Assembly (NCBI GenBank): GCA_050251195.1
Contig: JBFWNG010000001.1
Span: 372,001-436,000, forward strand
Direction: 5' to 3'
DNA length: 64,000 nt
Source of the DNA: JBFWNG01 sp050251195
GTDB lineage: Bacteria; Bdellovibrionota_B; Oligoflexia; Oligoflexales; Oligoflexaceae
Shown here: piece after piece, positions 35,226 to 42,810 of the stretch
Layout of the letters: every line of letters starts with the position of its first letter
Position numbering within the stretch: the first letter of the stretch is position 1
Program-made: the position numbers and the translations under genes
The notes under the pieces: generated by a model
What the model was told of the DNA's origin: nothing
What the model saw: the letters and a program-made list of their open reading frames with translations, nothing else
Database searches by the model: none

Positions 35226-35275
35226 TGAATATTATTCATAAATTGTACACTTAGCATGGAAATTATTGAATAATT
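35226..35275. promoter_or_regulatory. Pair of AT-rich palindromes, candidate Lrp/AsnC operators
   Basis: TGAATATTATTCA (35226-35238) is a perfect 13-bp palindrome whose core resembles the E. coli Lrp consensus (AG-A-ATTT-T-CT type). AATTATTGAATAATT (35261-35275) is a perfect 15-bp palindrome. Their centres are 36 bp apart, in the divergent region between the regulator and asnB. Confidence 0.55.
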
Positions 35276-35323
35276 CTATCTAATGGTTAAACTTTGATTG
35301 TCACTTAAAAATTGAGGGAAAAA

Positions 35324-36919
35324 ATGTGCGGCATCTTCGCGTTCTGGGGAACAAGCATTTCAGATCAACGGCTAAGGGAAGCCTTCCAACTTATTCGATA
35401 TAGGGGCCCCGACCAGAACTTTCTCAGCAATATGACCGGCAACTTGGTTCTGGGTTTTCATAGACTCGCTATCATGGATACGACGGAGGCTGGCATGCAG
35501 CCCTTTAAAGACCTGGTCTCGGGTGACATTCTAGTCTGCAACGGAGAAATCTACAACGCGGAGGACCTTAAGAGGGAATATGTAATGCGTTTTCCTTTCC
35601 AATCGCATTCTGACTGTGAGGTTCTTCTTCCTCTCATTGCTGCTCTCGGCTTTGGTCAAGCGATTTCGAAGCTGGACGCTGAATTCGCGCTCGTCTATTT
35701 CAACGCTAGAGAAAATAGGATCATGGCCGCTCGCGATCCCCTGGGGATACGGCCGTTGTTCTATGGTTTTACGAAAATTAAAGGCGAAATAGTGTTCGCT
35801 TCGGAGTTGGCGGCTCTGCATAACCTATGCACGGACGTCTATGCTTTTCCGCCGGGCCATTTTTACGATGGGGAAAAATTCCATATATATAAATCCTACG
35901 ACGTTGAGAATATCTCTCATGACCTCTTGGCTCAAGATGAATTGGCGTGCATTCACGATACACTAACAAAAGCGGTCGTAAAACGCTTGCGCGCCGATGT
36001 GCAGGTCGGATGCCTTCTGAGCGGCGGGTTGGACTCCTCACTCGTAGCAGCGATCGCGCAAACGTGCTTGACTATGCCCGTCGCCACCTTTGCGGTGGGC
36101 TGCAACGTTGATCCTATAGATTTAAAATATGCTCGACAGGTTGCTGAGCATATCGGGTCGGAACATCACGAAGTTATTTTCAATCTCGACGAAGCAGTTT
36201 CGGTTCTCGACAAGGTAATTTGCCACCTCGGCACATGGGATATTACGACCATCAGAGCAGCTATCGGTATGTATCTGGTATGTCGCTATGTCAGGCAAAA
36301 AACCGCTGTGAAAGTTTTGTTGACGGGTGAGGTTTCCGACGAGCTTTTCGGATATAAATACACGGATTACGCGCCTAGCGCGTCCGCCTTTCAAGAAGAG
36401 GCCCGCAAGCGAATAAGGGAAATTCAATTTTATGACGTGCTTCGAGCTGACCGTTGTATATCTGCTCATGGGTTGGAGGCGCGAGTACCGTTCGGTGACA
36501 AAGCCTTTGTGGACACGGTTATGGCTATCGATCCCGAGCTAAAGCTAAACCGACATGGAATAGGCAAATATCTTTTACGCCAAGCCTTCGCCTCAACGGA
36601 CCTTCTTCCACGTTCTATCCTATTGCGGGAAAAGGCTGCTTTTTCGGATGCGGTTGGCCACAGCATGGTGGACGTTCTTATCGCCCACGCCGACCAGACT
36701 GTCTCCTCCGCCGATCTTGCCTGTGCCACGGAAGAGTTTCCGTACGCCACGCCTTTTACCAAGGAATCATTGCTCTATCGGAGAATCTTTGCTCGACATT
36801 ACCCAGGGCGCGAGGCGATAATCCCCGGATACTGGATGCCCAATGCCGAGTGGGAAGGATGCAACGTTAAGGACCCCAGTGCGAGGTTTCTTGGCAACTA
36901 CGGACAGAGCGGGACCTAA
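35324..36919 (+). CDS. asnB: Asparagine synthase (glutamine-hydrolysing)
   Basis: This 531-residue enzyme makes asparagine from aspartate, ATP and glutamine. The start at 35324 gives MCGIF, so Cys2 becomes the N-terminal nucleophile of the glutaminase domain; GAGGG lies 5 nt upstream. Glutaminase motifs include RYRGPDQ, NGEIYN and the SDCE segment. The synthetase domain has the pyrophosphate loop LLSGGLDSS and the GEVSDELFGYKY segment, followed by EARVPFGDKAFVD. Sequence and length track E. coli AsnB closely, including the region near YATPFTKESLLYRRIF. It pairs with a GNAT gene 2 bp downstream. Confidence 0.93.
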   Translation: MCGIFAFWGTSISDQRLREAFQLIRYRGPDQNFLSNMTGNLVLGFHRLAIMDTTEAGMQPFKDLVSGDILVCNGEIYNAEDLKREYVMRFPFQSHSDCEVLLPLIAALGFGQAISKLDAEFALVYFNARENRIMAARDPLGIRPLFYGFTKIKGEIVFASELAALHNLCTDVYAFPPGHFYDGEKFHIYKSYDVENISHDLLAQDELACIHDTLTKAVVKRLRADVQVGCLLSGGLDSSLVAAIAQTCLTMPVATFAVGCNVDPIDLKYARQVAEHIGSEHHEVIFNLDEAVSVLDKVICHLGTWDITTIRAAIGMYLVCRYVRQKTAVKVLLTGEVSDELFGYKYTDYAPSASAFQEEARKRIREIQFYDVLRADRCISAHGLEARVPFGDKAFVDTVMAIDPELKLNRHGIGKYLLRQAFASTDLLPRSILLREKAAFSDAVGHSMVDVLIAHADQTVSSADLACATEEFPYATPFTKESLLYRRIFARHYPGREAIIPGYWMPNAEWEGCNVKDPSARFLGNYGQSGT

Positions 36920-36921
36920 GT

Positions 36922-37467
36922 ATGGAGACGGCAAAGATGACTTCCGAATTAGCTCTGGAGCTTCGTCCAGCTTCGGCTGAGGACGCGGAAAGGCTCTTAG
37001 AGATCTACGCGCCCTATGTTACCGACACCGCAGTGACTGCTGAAAACGTTGTGCCTTCTCTTCGCGAATTCGAGGAGAGGATAAGAAAAATCGGGGCGGA
37101 TTATCCTTGGCTCGTCTGTCTAGCAAACGGCAAAATAGCTGGCTACGCCTACGCCTGTAGACATCGCGAGCGCGAGGCTTACAAATGGTCTGTTGACGTT
37201 GCTGCCTACGTCGATCCCACATTTCATCGCATTGGAGTGGCCTCTCATCTTTACAACCGTTTGCTCTTCTTACTGACCGAGCAGGGCTTCTATAACGCCT
37301 TTGCCGGCATTTCGATGTCCAACTCTGCGAGCATTCGCCTTCACGAAAAGGTAGGGTTTTCGCTTGTTGGAGTCTACCAATCGGTGGCATTTAAGCTTGG
37401 GGCATGGCACGATGTCGGGTGGTGGCAAAAGCCGCTTCAACCCAACTATGCGCCGCCAAGAAATTAA
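36922..37467 (+). CDS. GNAT family N-acetyltransferase, phosphinothricin/amino acid acetyltransferase type
   Basis: This 181-residue protein fits the Pat/Bar/MnaT branch of GNAT enzymes. It has the lead LELRPASAEDAERLLEIYAP, the acetyl-CoA binding motif A around DPTFHRIGVASHLYNRL (where R/Q-x-x-G-x-A is seen as HRIGVA), and the closing SIRLHEKVGFSLVGVY... GAWHDVGWW signature found in phosphinothricin and methionine sulfone acetyltransferases. Native substrates are probably free amino acids or analogues. It follows asnB by 2 bp, so it should be controlled by the same Lrp-type regulator. An ATG at 36937 is an alternative start. Confidence 0.88.
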   Translation: METAKMTSELALELRPASAEDAERLLEIYAPYVTDTAVTAENVVPSLREFEERIRKIGADYPWLVCLANGKIAGYAYACRHREREAYKWSVDVAAYVDPTFHRIGVASHLYNRLLFLLTEQGFYNAFAGISMSNSASIRLHEKVGFSLVGVYQSVAFKLGAWHDVGWWQKPLQPNYAPPRN

Positions 37468-37544
37468 CCAAAGAAAAAGGATCTTCCGTAGTTTTTACGA
37501 AAGATCCCATGCTTGATGAAATTAAAGTCTTTAATCCGAACTAG
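37461..37544 (+). pseudogene. Decayed 3' end of a paralogue of the 33.5 kb membrane protein gene
   Basis: The plus-strand frame ending at the TAG at 37542-37544 reads TKDPMLDEIKVFNPN before the stop. The intact gene ends TEDPIVDEIKVFNMN. Eleven of 15 residues are identical and 37 of the last 49 bases match, with several differences at third codon positions. Nothing upstream in this frame continues the gene: the GNAT gene ends at 37467. This is best read as the leftover tail of a second copy that was replaced by the asnB-GNAT cassette. Confidence 0.7.
37473..37507 (-). terminator. Intrinsic terminator of the 38.9 kb outer-membrane protein gene
   Basis: On the minus strand, GGATCTTTCGT pairs with ACGGAAGATCC (10 of 11 bp) around the loop AAAAACT and runs into TTTTTC. 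It lies 50 bp after the stop of the gene ending at 37557 and overlaps the decayed plus-strand fragment. Confidence 0.75.
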
Positions 37545-37556
37545 CTCGTCAGATTC

Positions 37557-38924
37557 TTATTCTTCCAAACCTTTCCACTCGACTTCGTCTCGCGTTATCG
37601 TTGGAATTTCGTCGGCTTCGTGTTTCACGTCTTTATAAAGATTTTTGTATTCCTGTTGTTCTGCGTCATAAGCTTTTTTGTTTCTGCGACGATTCTGTTC
37701 GGATTCTACTCGTCTTGATTTTTCGACTCGTTTTTGGTGTTGCGCTTCCATATTTCGCAGGCGCTCAAGTTCTTGGTCAGCAAGCTCTTCCTCAGAAGCG
37801 TCTTTCTTGGCTTTTTGGCTACGGCTCTTTCTCTCCATCAGCTCGAAGTCGTCAATTTCGCGATCGGTTTGTTCTTCTTCCGCGCTTTCCATGTTCCGAA
37901 GGAAGTTCACTTCCTTGACGTCGTCTTCAAGCGTGCGCGGCTTTGTTTTGACTTGTTGTCTTATCGGCGCATCGGCGCTTTCTTCGTCGTCAGAAGAATC
38001 GTCAATCGAGCTGTTTGAGTCTCCCCCAAACGTGTAGCTGATTGCTAATTTCACGATACTGTGAGCACTGCCAAATTCCTTGTTGCGCGAATCGCGTCCA
38101 GCCGAAATCGCGAGATCGGCAGAACCCGCGTTTATTTTCACGCCGCCAGAGTTGACCACAGAAGCGACTTTAGTATATTTGCCGTTTTCTTCTGTTGTAT
38201 CTTTAATCTGCAGGGTTCGGCCTTCGGATTGACCGAATAGATCTAAATGATCGCCAAGGTGGATCGCCAGACCGGCGCCGTAAAGCGTTTCATTCTGAAT
38301 TTTATACTCTGCCACGAGCTCAGGATACCGATAGTGCATTCCGGCGTTGAGGTGCAAAGAAACAAATTCAGGATATTTCACGGTCATGAGTGCAAGCCAA
38401 CCGCCCGTTGGGGAAGTTGATCTTGAAACACTCGCCGATCCGCTTGCGTCGGATTTAGAGCTTACGTCGAGAGCGACACCCGAAGAAATGTTTGTTCCTG
38501 AAACAAAGTTATATTTCATTTCAAGTGAGGCCTTTGAGAAGCCAGCGGGCGTAAACTTCCCGTCGCTATCGGAAAAGGCTTCTTCCCGAACTTCAAGATC
38601 TGGAGTTTCGGTGGTGTGGCTTGCGCTCAAACCGAGTTCGAGCCCTTCGGTAACTCCCAACGAAATCTTGCCGTCTTGAACGGTTATCTTGCTTACTTTG
38701 TTTCTGCCGAAGAGTCCGAAGCTTCTGTAGCGACTGTAGGCTCCGCGAACATGAACCGATCCTTCGTCGATTGTTTCAGCGCTTTTTACGGACATGCCGC
38801 TTTTAGCGTCGATACTTCGTTCGCCTAAAATGTCGATTGCAGATGCAGACTCTGCAGAGATTAGGAGGGCCACTAGGGGCAGAACAGAACTGATCTTTTT
38901 CAAGTTGTAACTGTAACCTTTCAT
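37557..38924 (-). CDS. Predicted outer-membrane beta-barrel protein with charged coiled-coil tail
   Basis: This 455-residue protein is of unknown function. The start at 38924 gives a Sec signal peptide (to about residue 29, ending ESASA). Residues 30-310 show alternating strands with aromatic girdles (GLELGLSASHTTE, VSLHLNAGMHYRYPELVAEY, SIVKLAISYTFGG), as in transmembrane barrels. After the strand ISYTFGG, where a barrel would normally end, an extra 145 residues follow: a Ser/Asp stretch, then a highly charged Glu/Lys/Arg/Gln coiled coil. A soluble charged tail after a barrel is uncommon. A longer frame to 38984 lacks a signal peptide at its start. A terminator follows at 37473-37507. Confidence 0.7.
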   Translation of the reverse strand: MKGYSYNLKKISSVLPLVALLISAESASAIDILGERSIDAKSGMSVKSAETIDEGSVHVRGAYSRYRSFGLFGRNKVSKITVQDGKISLGVTEGLELGLSASHTTETPDLEVREEAFSDSDGKFTPAGFSKASLEMKYNFVSGTNISSGVALDVSSKSDASGSASVSRSTSPTGGWLALMTVKYPEFVSLHLNAGMHYRYPELVAEYKIQNETLYGAGLAIHLGDHLDLFGQSEGRTLQIKDTTEENGKYTKVASVVNSGGVKINAGSADLAISAGRDSRNKEFGSAHSIVKLAISYTFGGDSNSSIDDSSDDEESADAPIRQQVKTKPRTLEDDVKEVNFLRNMESAEEEQTDREIDDFELMERKSRSQKAKKDASEEELADQELERLRNMEAQHQKRVEKSRRVESEQNRRRNKKAYDAEQQEYKNLYKDVKHEADEIPTITRDEVEWKGLEE

Positions 38925-39127
38925 TTCATCACCCATTCCAAAAACGTACAAGCAGCGAGAGCAAAACAATTCTCCACAAGGCACAAGTGCAAGGGTAATG
39001 CCCTTGGTGAAACAGTCTTAAGTATCGATATTTCATGATTTTAAGGAGAAGTGGTGAAGCGCTAGATTTGACAGGTGTCAAATTGTTTGACAGTTTGCGC
39101 CGCCAATCGGCGGCGCAAAAAGAAAGC

Positions 39128-40282
39128 CTATGGGCGATATTTCATCGTAGAAGCAAGTCCTATGAGGACGAGAGGTGAATTTGCTCTTGCAGACTCAGGA
39201 TTAGCATTTTCGATCAGATTTTGGAAATATCCTTGAATTATCTTGTGTACTTCGGGATCTACCATGCTTAATCCCATGTACATCGATGCCGATTCGGGTG
39301 TTTTCGCGACACCGTCTCCGGACACCGACTCAGCAAAGGTGTCGGGACCTTTCACAATTTTTTCGCTAAACGTGTTGGCCAGACGCCCCAATTCTTCTTG
39401 GTTGAATGTCTGCTGGCCATATTCCATGTAACTCGAGACGAAGTCTATATCGATCGCCCCGTGGGAAAAATCCTCGTCTCTTGGGCCCCATTCGGGCCAA
39501 TAAGCCCAGGAGTATGCATTGGCGGTTTCGTCCAATTTCAAGGTGGATTTGAATCTTTCCGCCATGCGATGGACACGGTTTAAATAACTCGCGTTGTCCT
39601 TTGTCTTTCCGACGATCAATAACGTTCGCGCCAATGCGAGATATTGATTCGCGGGCAAAATCATTCCCGGATAGGAGGCTCCGGTGTCATTGAACTTATA
39701 AACACCGTTGGTCTCGTCCCACTCAACCTCGTGGGCAGCTATACTTTCCTCAATCGCCTTATCTAATTCGCGTGCGACGGCGATGAGTGTTTTGCCACTA
39801 TCAAGAGTTATGTTCTGAAGGTTGGGAGTCTTATAGACAATATTGACGAAAACCGCCATGGGATAAGTCGCCATTCCCGTGGTGACAGCGAACCCGCTTT
39901 CGCTTCCTGAATAATTCGTAAACCAAAGTTTCTTAACGGATCCGTCGGTGTTCAAGGATCCCTCGGGCACTTCCTTAACCGACTTGTCAGCTCTGAGGTT
40001 CAGAACATCGAGACTCATGGAGCCCAGCATTTTCAAGTACTTTACGTCATTTGTCGCTTGGTACATGTAAGCAAAAGCTTTAAGGAAATAACTTGCGCCC
40101 CAAGGCACGCTCGCGACATCAGCCGTGTAATTCGAAAGATCAGTCCTGCTGAGAACTTCGTCAAAACTTGCAACGACTTGTTCATCATTGAGACTGGATT
40201 CTTTCTCTTTATTGGGTGCACATCCATTCATCAGAACCATTGTAAGAACAGAAACAACAGAAAGAAATCTAAATCCGCGCAT
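39128..40282 (-). CDS. Lipoprotein with probable alpha/alpha-toroid enzyme-like domain
   Basis: The 384-residue product is a predicted lipoprotein: a signal peptide (RGFRFLSVVSVLTMVLMNGC) ends in the lipobox cysteine at residue 21. The rest is helical with recurring Tyr/Trp-rich helix ends (SYFLKAFAYMYQATNDVKYL, ASYLNRVHRMAERF) and the motif DFSHGAIDIDFVSSYMEYG, which resembles (alpha/alpha)6 toroid enzymes such as C5-epimerases and unsaturated glycoside hydrolases. This is fold-level resemblance only. I chose the ATG at 40282 since the longer frame from 40321 would bury the signal sequence. It has no operon partner. Confidence 0.6.
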   Translation of the reverse strand: MRGFRFLSVVSVLTMVLMNGCAPNKEKESSLNDEQVVASFDEVLSRTDLSNYTADVASVPWGASYFLKAFAYMYQATNDVKYLKMLGSMSLDVLNLRADKSVKEVPEGSLNTDGSVKKLWFTNYSGSESGFAVTTGMATYPMAVFVNIVYKTPNLQNITLDSGKTLIAVARELDKAIEESIAAHEVEWDETNGVYKFNDTGASYPGMILPANQYLALARTLLIVGKTKDNASYLNRVHRMAERFKSTLKLDETANAYSWAYWPEWGPRDEDFSHGAIDIDFVSSYMEYGQQTFNQEELGRLANTFSEKIVKGPDTFAESVSGDGVAKTPESASMYMGLSMVDPEVHKIIQGYFQNLIENANPESARANSPLVLIGLASTMKYRP

Positions 40283-40535
40283 AACAGCATCCCCCGCAAA
40301 AACCCTTGAGGGCAAGTGCAAAAGAGTGCCCGGATACGGCTGATTTTTAAGTGTGAAACTTTATTCAAAAAAATGTGGCATCAGGTGCGAGACGTGTGGT
40401 GTTTTGGTTGAACCGTGAACAGGAGTGTCTAAGCCTTTGACAGTTGTACGAGACGAATTCGAATTCCCGTGCCAACTTTTTGTTTTGAGAAAGGGCAGTC
40501 GGAAAAGCGACTGCCCGTGCGAGAGAATCAGGCTG

Positions 40536-40955
40536 TTAATTATTGCTAGTGCAAGTTAGATCTGCACTAAAGTGTTTGTTTTCGCCCACGTAAGAGAGCT
40601 CTCCAGTTATTGAAGAGGAGAATCCGCTTCTTTCCAGAGTGGCGGTGTAGGTGTCAGTAAAGTTAACGTCGTGGCACTGGTCTATCTTGAGCGAAAAGGC
40701 GTAATCGTGCGCGCAAACATTGAGGTCATTGACGTATTGGTCGTTCTTATAAAGTGTGGCGCGAATTTCGCTGCTATAAGCGTCTGCAACAAAACTAACT
40801 TGAAAGGCGTCTTTTTCGACCGTTGCTTCGCAGTTTGCGACAACTTTATCGCGCATGGGTTGCGGGTGGCTTTCGCCCTTTACGGAAGATTCTTTTGATG
40901 TTCCGCAAGAAATCAAAATGAGACTCGCAACCAATACTGACATTGAACTCTTCAT
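40536..40955 (-). CDS. Small lipoprotein of unknown function
   Basis: This 139-residue protein has a short signal peptide and lipobox (SLILISCGTS, Cys17). The mature domain of about 115 residues is predicted beta-rich and has four further cysteines (Cys42, Cys81, Cys94 and Cys135) that could form two disulfides. There are no known enzyme motifs. It stands alone between two lipoprotein and repeat regions. A lysine follows the cysteine only at +4, so sorting to the outer membrane is likely. Confidence 0.6.
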   Translation of the reverse strand: MKSSMSVLVASLILISCGTSKESSVKGESHPQPMRDKVVANCEATVEKDAFQVSFVADAYSSEIRATLYKNDQYVNDLNVCAHDYAFSLKIDQCHDVNFTDTYTATLERSGFSSSITGELSYVGENKHFSADLTCTSNN

Positions 40956-41169
40956 ACTCGTTTCTCCATTTTTCGTTTTATATATATTATTTAAAAATTA
41001 TTTGTTTATCCGTCACAGCCTTGATCTATAGAGCAAGGCCGGTGCCAGAGGAGGACACTACGCCAAAACGAGTGATTCTGGACGCTTTGGTCAGCCAGTC
41101 AACGTCTGCACTCCTAACACTGTAAAAAGATAAGACGTATTGTCCGTGAATACTTAACGCGGTCTCTCC

Positions 41170-41249
41170 AAGTTCGGTCCTTCATTGTAAGTTCCGGGGG
41201 TCGGTCATTCTAAGTTCGGTCGGTCATTCTAAGTTCGGTCCGTCATGCT
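41170..41249. repeat. Four tandem repeats of a 19-bp unit
   Basis: Units start at 41170, 41189, 41212 and 41231, with consensus AAGTTCGGTCSGTCATTCT. Three are 19 bp and the second is 23 bp through an insertion of extra G/T bases. The last unit changes into TCATGCT and runs directly into the GAGCGAAGCGAAGG repeat. Confidence 0.8.
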
Positions 41250-41322
41250 GAGCGAAGCGAAGGATCTCCTTCGGTAAAAAACGATTTGACGCGGAGGCGC
41301 GGAAGTTTGGAAACGCGGAGGG
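41241..41322. repeat. Two stacked dispersed repeats at the 3' end of the 42.1 kb gene
   Basis: CGTCATGCTGAGCGAAGCGA (from 41241) belongs to the same family as the palindrome at 30411-30468. From about 41290 a reverse copy of the TTCCGCGTTTCCAAA-TTCCGCGCCTCCGCG repeat follows, nearly identical to the copy at 11031. It ends 8 bp before the gene's stop codon complement at 41330. Confidence 0.75.
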
Positions 41323-41329
41323 AATTGAT

Positions 41330-42151
41330 TTAATAATGCAAAACTTGAGTCGCAACGCTCCGGTCGAAAACAATTTCCCCCGGTTTGAACACCTTGGCTC
41401 CTTTTGCGCGAAGAGTCGCTGCGTCCTTTTCCAAATATCGATCTAAAACCGCCTGATTTGCGAATGTGTATTCGCATCTGACAATGCCGCTATCAAGTTC
41501 GTAGACTCGGCATTCGGTGCAGCCGGGAATCGCGAGCAGGTCTGCGGCATGTTCATCGCGCATCCAAGTCAGAAACTTTTCTTTGACGCGTTTGTTGGAG
41601 GGCTTAGCCGTGACCTCATAGCGCACGCGAGGAGCGATGCGGCCTCGGACGGTAGTTATCAGTTCAGTTATATCCTTGGGGCGGTTCTCCTCTTCACCGA
41701 TGAGAGCTAAGTTGATTTTGTTTTGTTTGAAGAAGGGAATGTCCGTCGACCTTGTGCGGGTAATGTGCAACCAGTTTGCGGGGGGAACTTTGATACGCTC
41801 CGCTGCGGCTAAGAGGCTTTGCTGACCGCCGCCGCTATGACGGGTCAGCAGAAAATCGGCACTCAACCCCAGCTGTCCGAAAACTTCGGCGTCTATGCCC
41901 GAGATCAATCCAAGCTTTAGTCCGGAAGCGAAACTTTTTAGCGCGCGTAAATCTTCCAAAGGCAATGCCTTGCTCACATCCAGGTTACGAGCGATTTTGG
42001 CTATGCTTCGGCCAAGCAGAATTTCGTAAAGGATGCCCGACTTGTCCGCTTGCACCTTTGTCGCTTCGCCCAGGAGAAAATCAAAGCCTGGTTGCTGCCG
42101 ACTTAGGATCAGGCTGGAAAGAACATCGATAGTGACGAGACGAATATCCAT
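41330..42151 (-). CDS. Degenerate HAD-like domain fused to a DUF4286-like dimeric alpha-beta domain
   Basis: This 273-residue cytoplasmic protein begins LVTIDVLSSLI, which fits the first strand of a haloacid dehalogenase domain but lacks the second aspartate of the D-x-D nucleophile motif. A helical cap, an LGLISG strand (motif II) and an HITRTRSTDI segment where the acidic motif IV should be follow, so the catalytic residues are lost. From about residue 178 a second domain (VRYEVTAKPS, FLTWMRDEHAADLLAIPGC, then ANQAVLDRYLEKDAATLRA) resembles DUF4286/ferredoxin-like proteins. It is the third gene of the HelD-like operon, 6 bp after the DUF3047-like gene. Family names are from memory of motifs. 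Confidence 0.6.
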   Translation of the reverse strand: MDIRLVTIDVLSSLILSRQQPGFDFLLGEATKVQADKSGILYEILLGRSIAKIARNLDVSKALPLEDLRALKSFASGLKLGLISGIDAEVFGQLGLSADFLLTRHSGGGQQSLLAAAERIKVPPANWLHITRTRSTDIPFFKQNKINLALIGEEENRPKDITELITTVRGRIAPRVRYEVTAKPSNKRVKEKFLTWMRDEHAADLLAIPGCTECRVYELDSGIVRCEYTFANQAVLDRYLEKDAATLRAKGAKVFKPGEIVFDRSVATQVLHY

Positions 42152-42157
42152 CAAATT

Positions 42158-42802
42158 TCACTTCAAGTCGAGATTCTTCACCCACGTCTTAAATGTGGAT
42201 TGGGTGTTGTCGCCGTCGGCGATTATCCAGTAGCCAACGACAGATAAGGGTTTGTCAAAGGTTGCTTCCGCGAGTTGCCATCCGTCTTCGGCCGGTTTGC
42301 TGGGAATGCTTCGGTACGAGATACTGCTTGAGTAAGGGCTTTCCCATTCGGTTCCCGGCGCATGTCGCGCTCCCACCGTTAGGTTTATGATCTTGTCAGA
42401 AGGAAGTTTCATGACCTTTTCGGTCGCTTTGATCCAGGAAGGCGCAAAGAAGGGTACGAGTGGGCGTTCGCCCGAAACCATCAGGCCGATGCGAACGACC
42501 ATGTCGTCACCGTCTTTTTCCTCTTCCTGTTCCGCGTTTTTCACGCCCAAACTCCCTTCCGATTTCCAAAGAAACGAAACGCTTTTGACGGGGCGAATTG
42601 TATCAAACGGCTTGATAAGAATGGATGAAGACATATGAACATCAGCCTGGAGAGTATCTTCTTTGTTGGAGTACTTCGTCGGAGTTATCTTTTCGAACGT
42701 AACGTGCGAAAGCGTGCCTATCGAAAGATTTTCGAAGGCCAGCGCGCAGGGGCTCAAAAAAGCTGCACAAGCCATGAAACAAAACGTCCTTGGGAACCTC
42801 AT
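42158..42802 (-). CDS. Secreted protein, DUF3047-like
   Basis: The 214-residue product has a signal peptide (MRFPRTFCFMACAAFLSPCA, cleavage after ALA). The mature domain is beta-rich, with a VKSVSFLWKSEG strand, a later RIGLMVSG and a C-terminal GYWIIADGDNTQSTFKTWVK that matches the DGDNT-type ending of DUF3047 proteins, which resemble carbohydrate-binding jelly rolls. An AGGAGG lies 4 nt before the ATG at 42802, so this start is secure. It begins 8 bp after the helicase gene. Why an exported protein shares an operon with a helicase is unclear. Confidence 0.65.
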   Translation of the reverse strand: MRFPRTFCFMACAAFLSPCALAFENLSIGTLSHVTFEKITPTKYSNKEDTLQADVHMSSSILIKPFDTIRPVKSVSFLWKSEGSLGVKNAEQEEEKDGDDMVVRIGLMVSGERPLVPFFAPSWIKATEKVMKLPSDKIINLTVGARHAPGTEWESPYSSSISYRSIPSKPAEDGWQLAEATFDKPLSVVGYWIIADGDNTQSTFKTWVKNLDLK

Positions 42803-42810
42803 CGTACCTC

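Larger units (their letters stand above)
40956..41329. other. Gene-free, repeat-dense intergenic region
   Basis: No gene is supported here. Reading left to right it holds AT-rich leader of the small lipoprotein, an unremarkable stretch to about 41160, four tandem 19-bp-type repeats, a copy of the GAGCGAAGCGAAGGATCTC repeat, and a copy of the CCTCCGCG-type repeat that ends at the stop codon of the next gene. Confidence 0.7.

Noticed and set aside
38985..39127. Gap downstream of the 40.3 kb lipoprotein gene as a regulatory RNA
   Set aside because: A GC-rich CGCCGCCAATCGGCGGCG hairpin near 39098-39116 is probably only the end structure of the neighbouring transcript; there is no other support for an RNA gene.
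41170..41249. Tandem 19-bp repeats as a CRISPR array
   Set aside because: The units are directly adjacent, with no unique spacers between them and no cas genes nearby.
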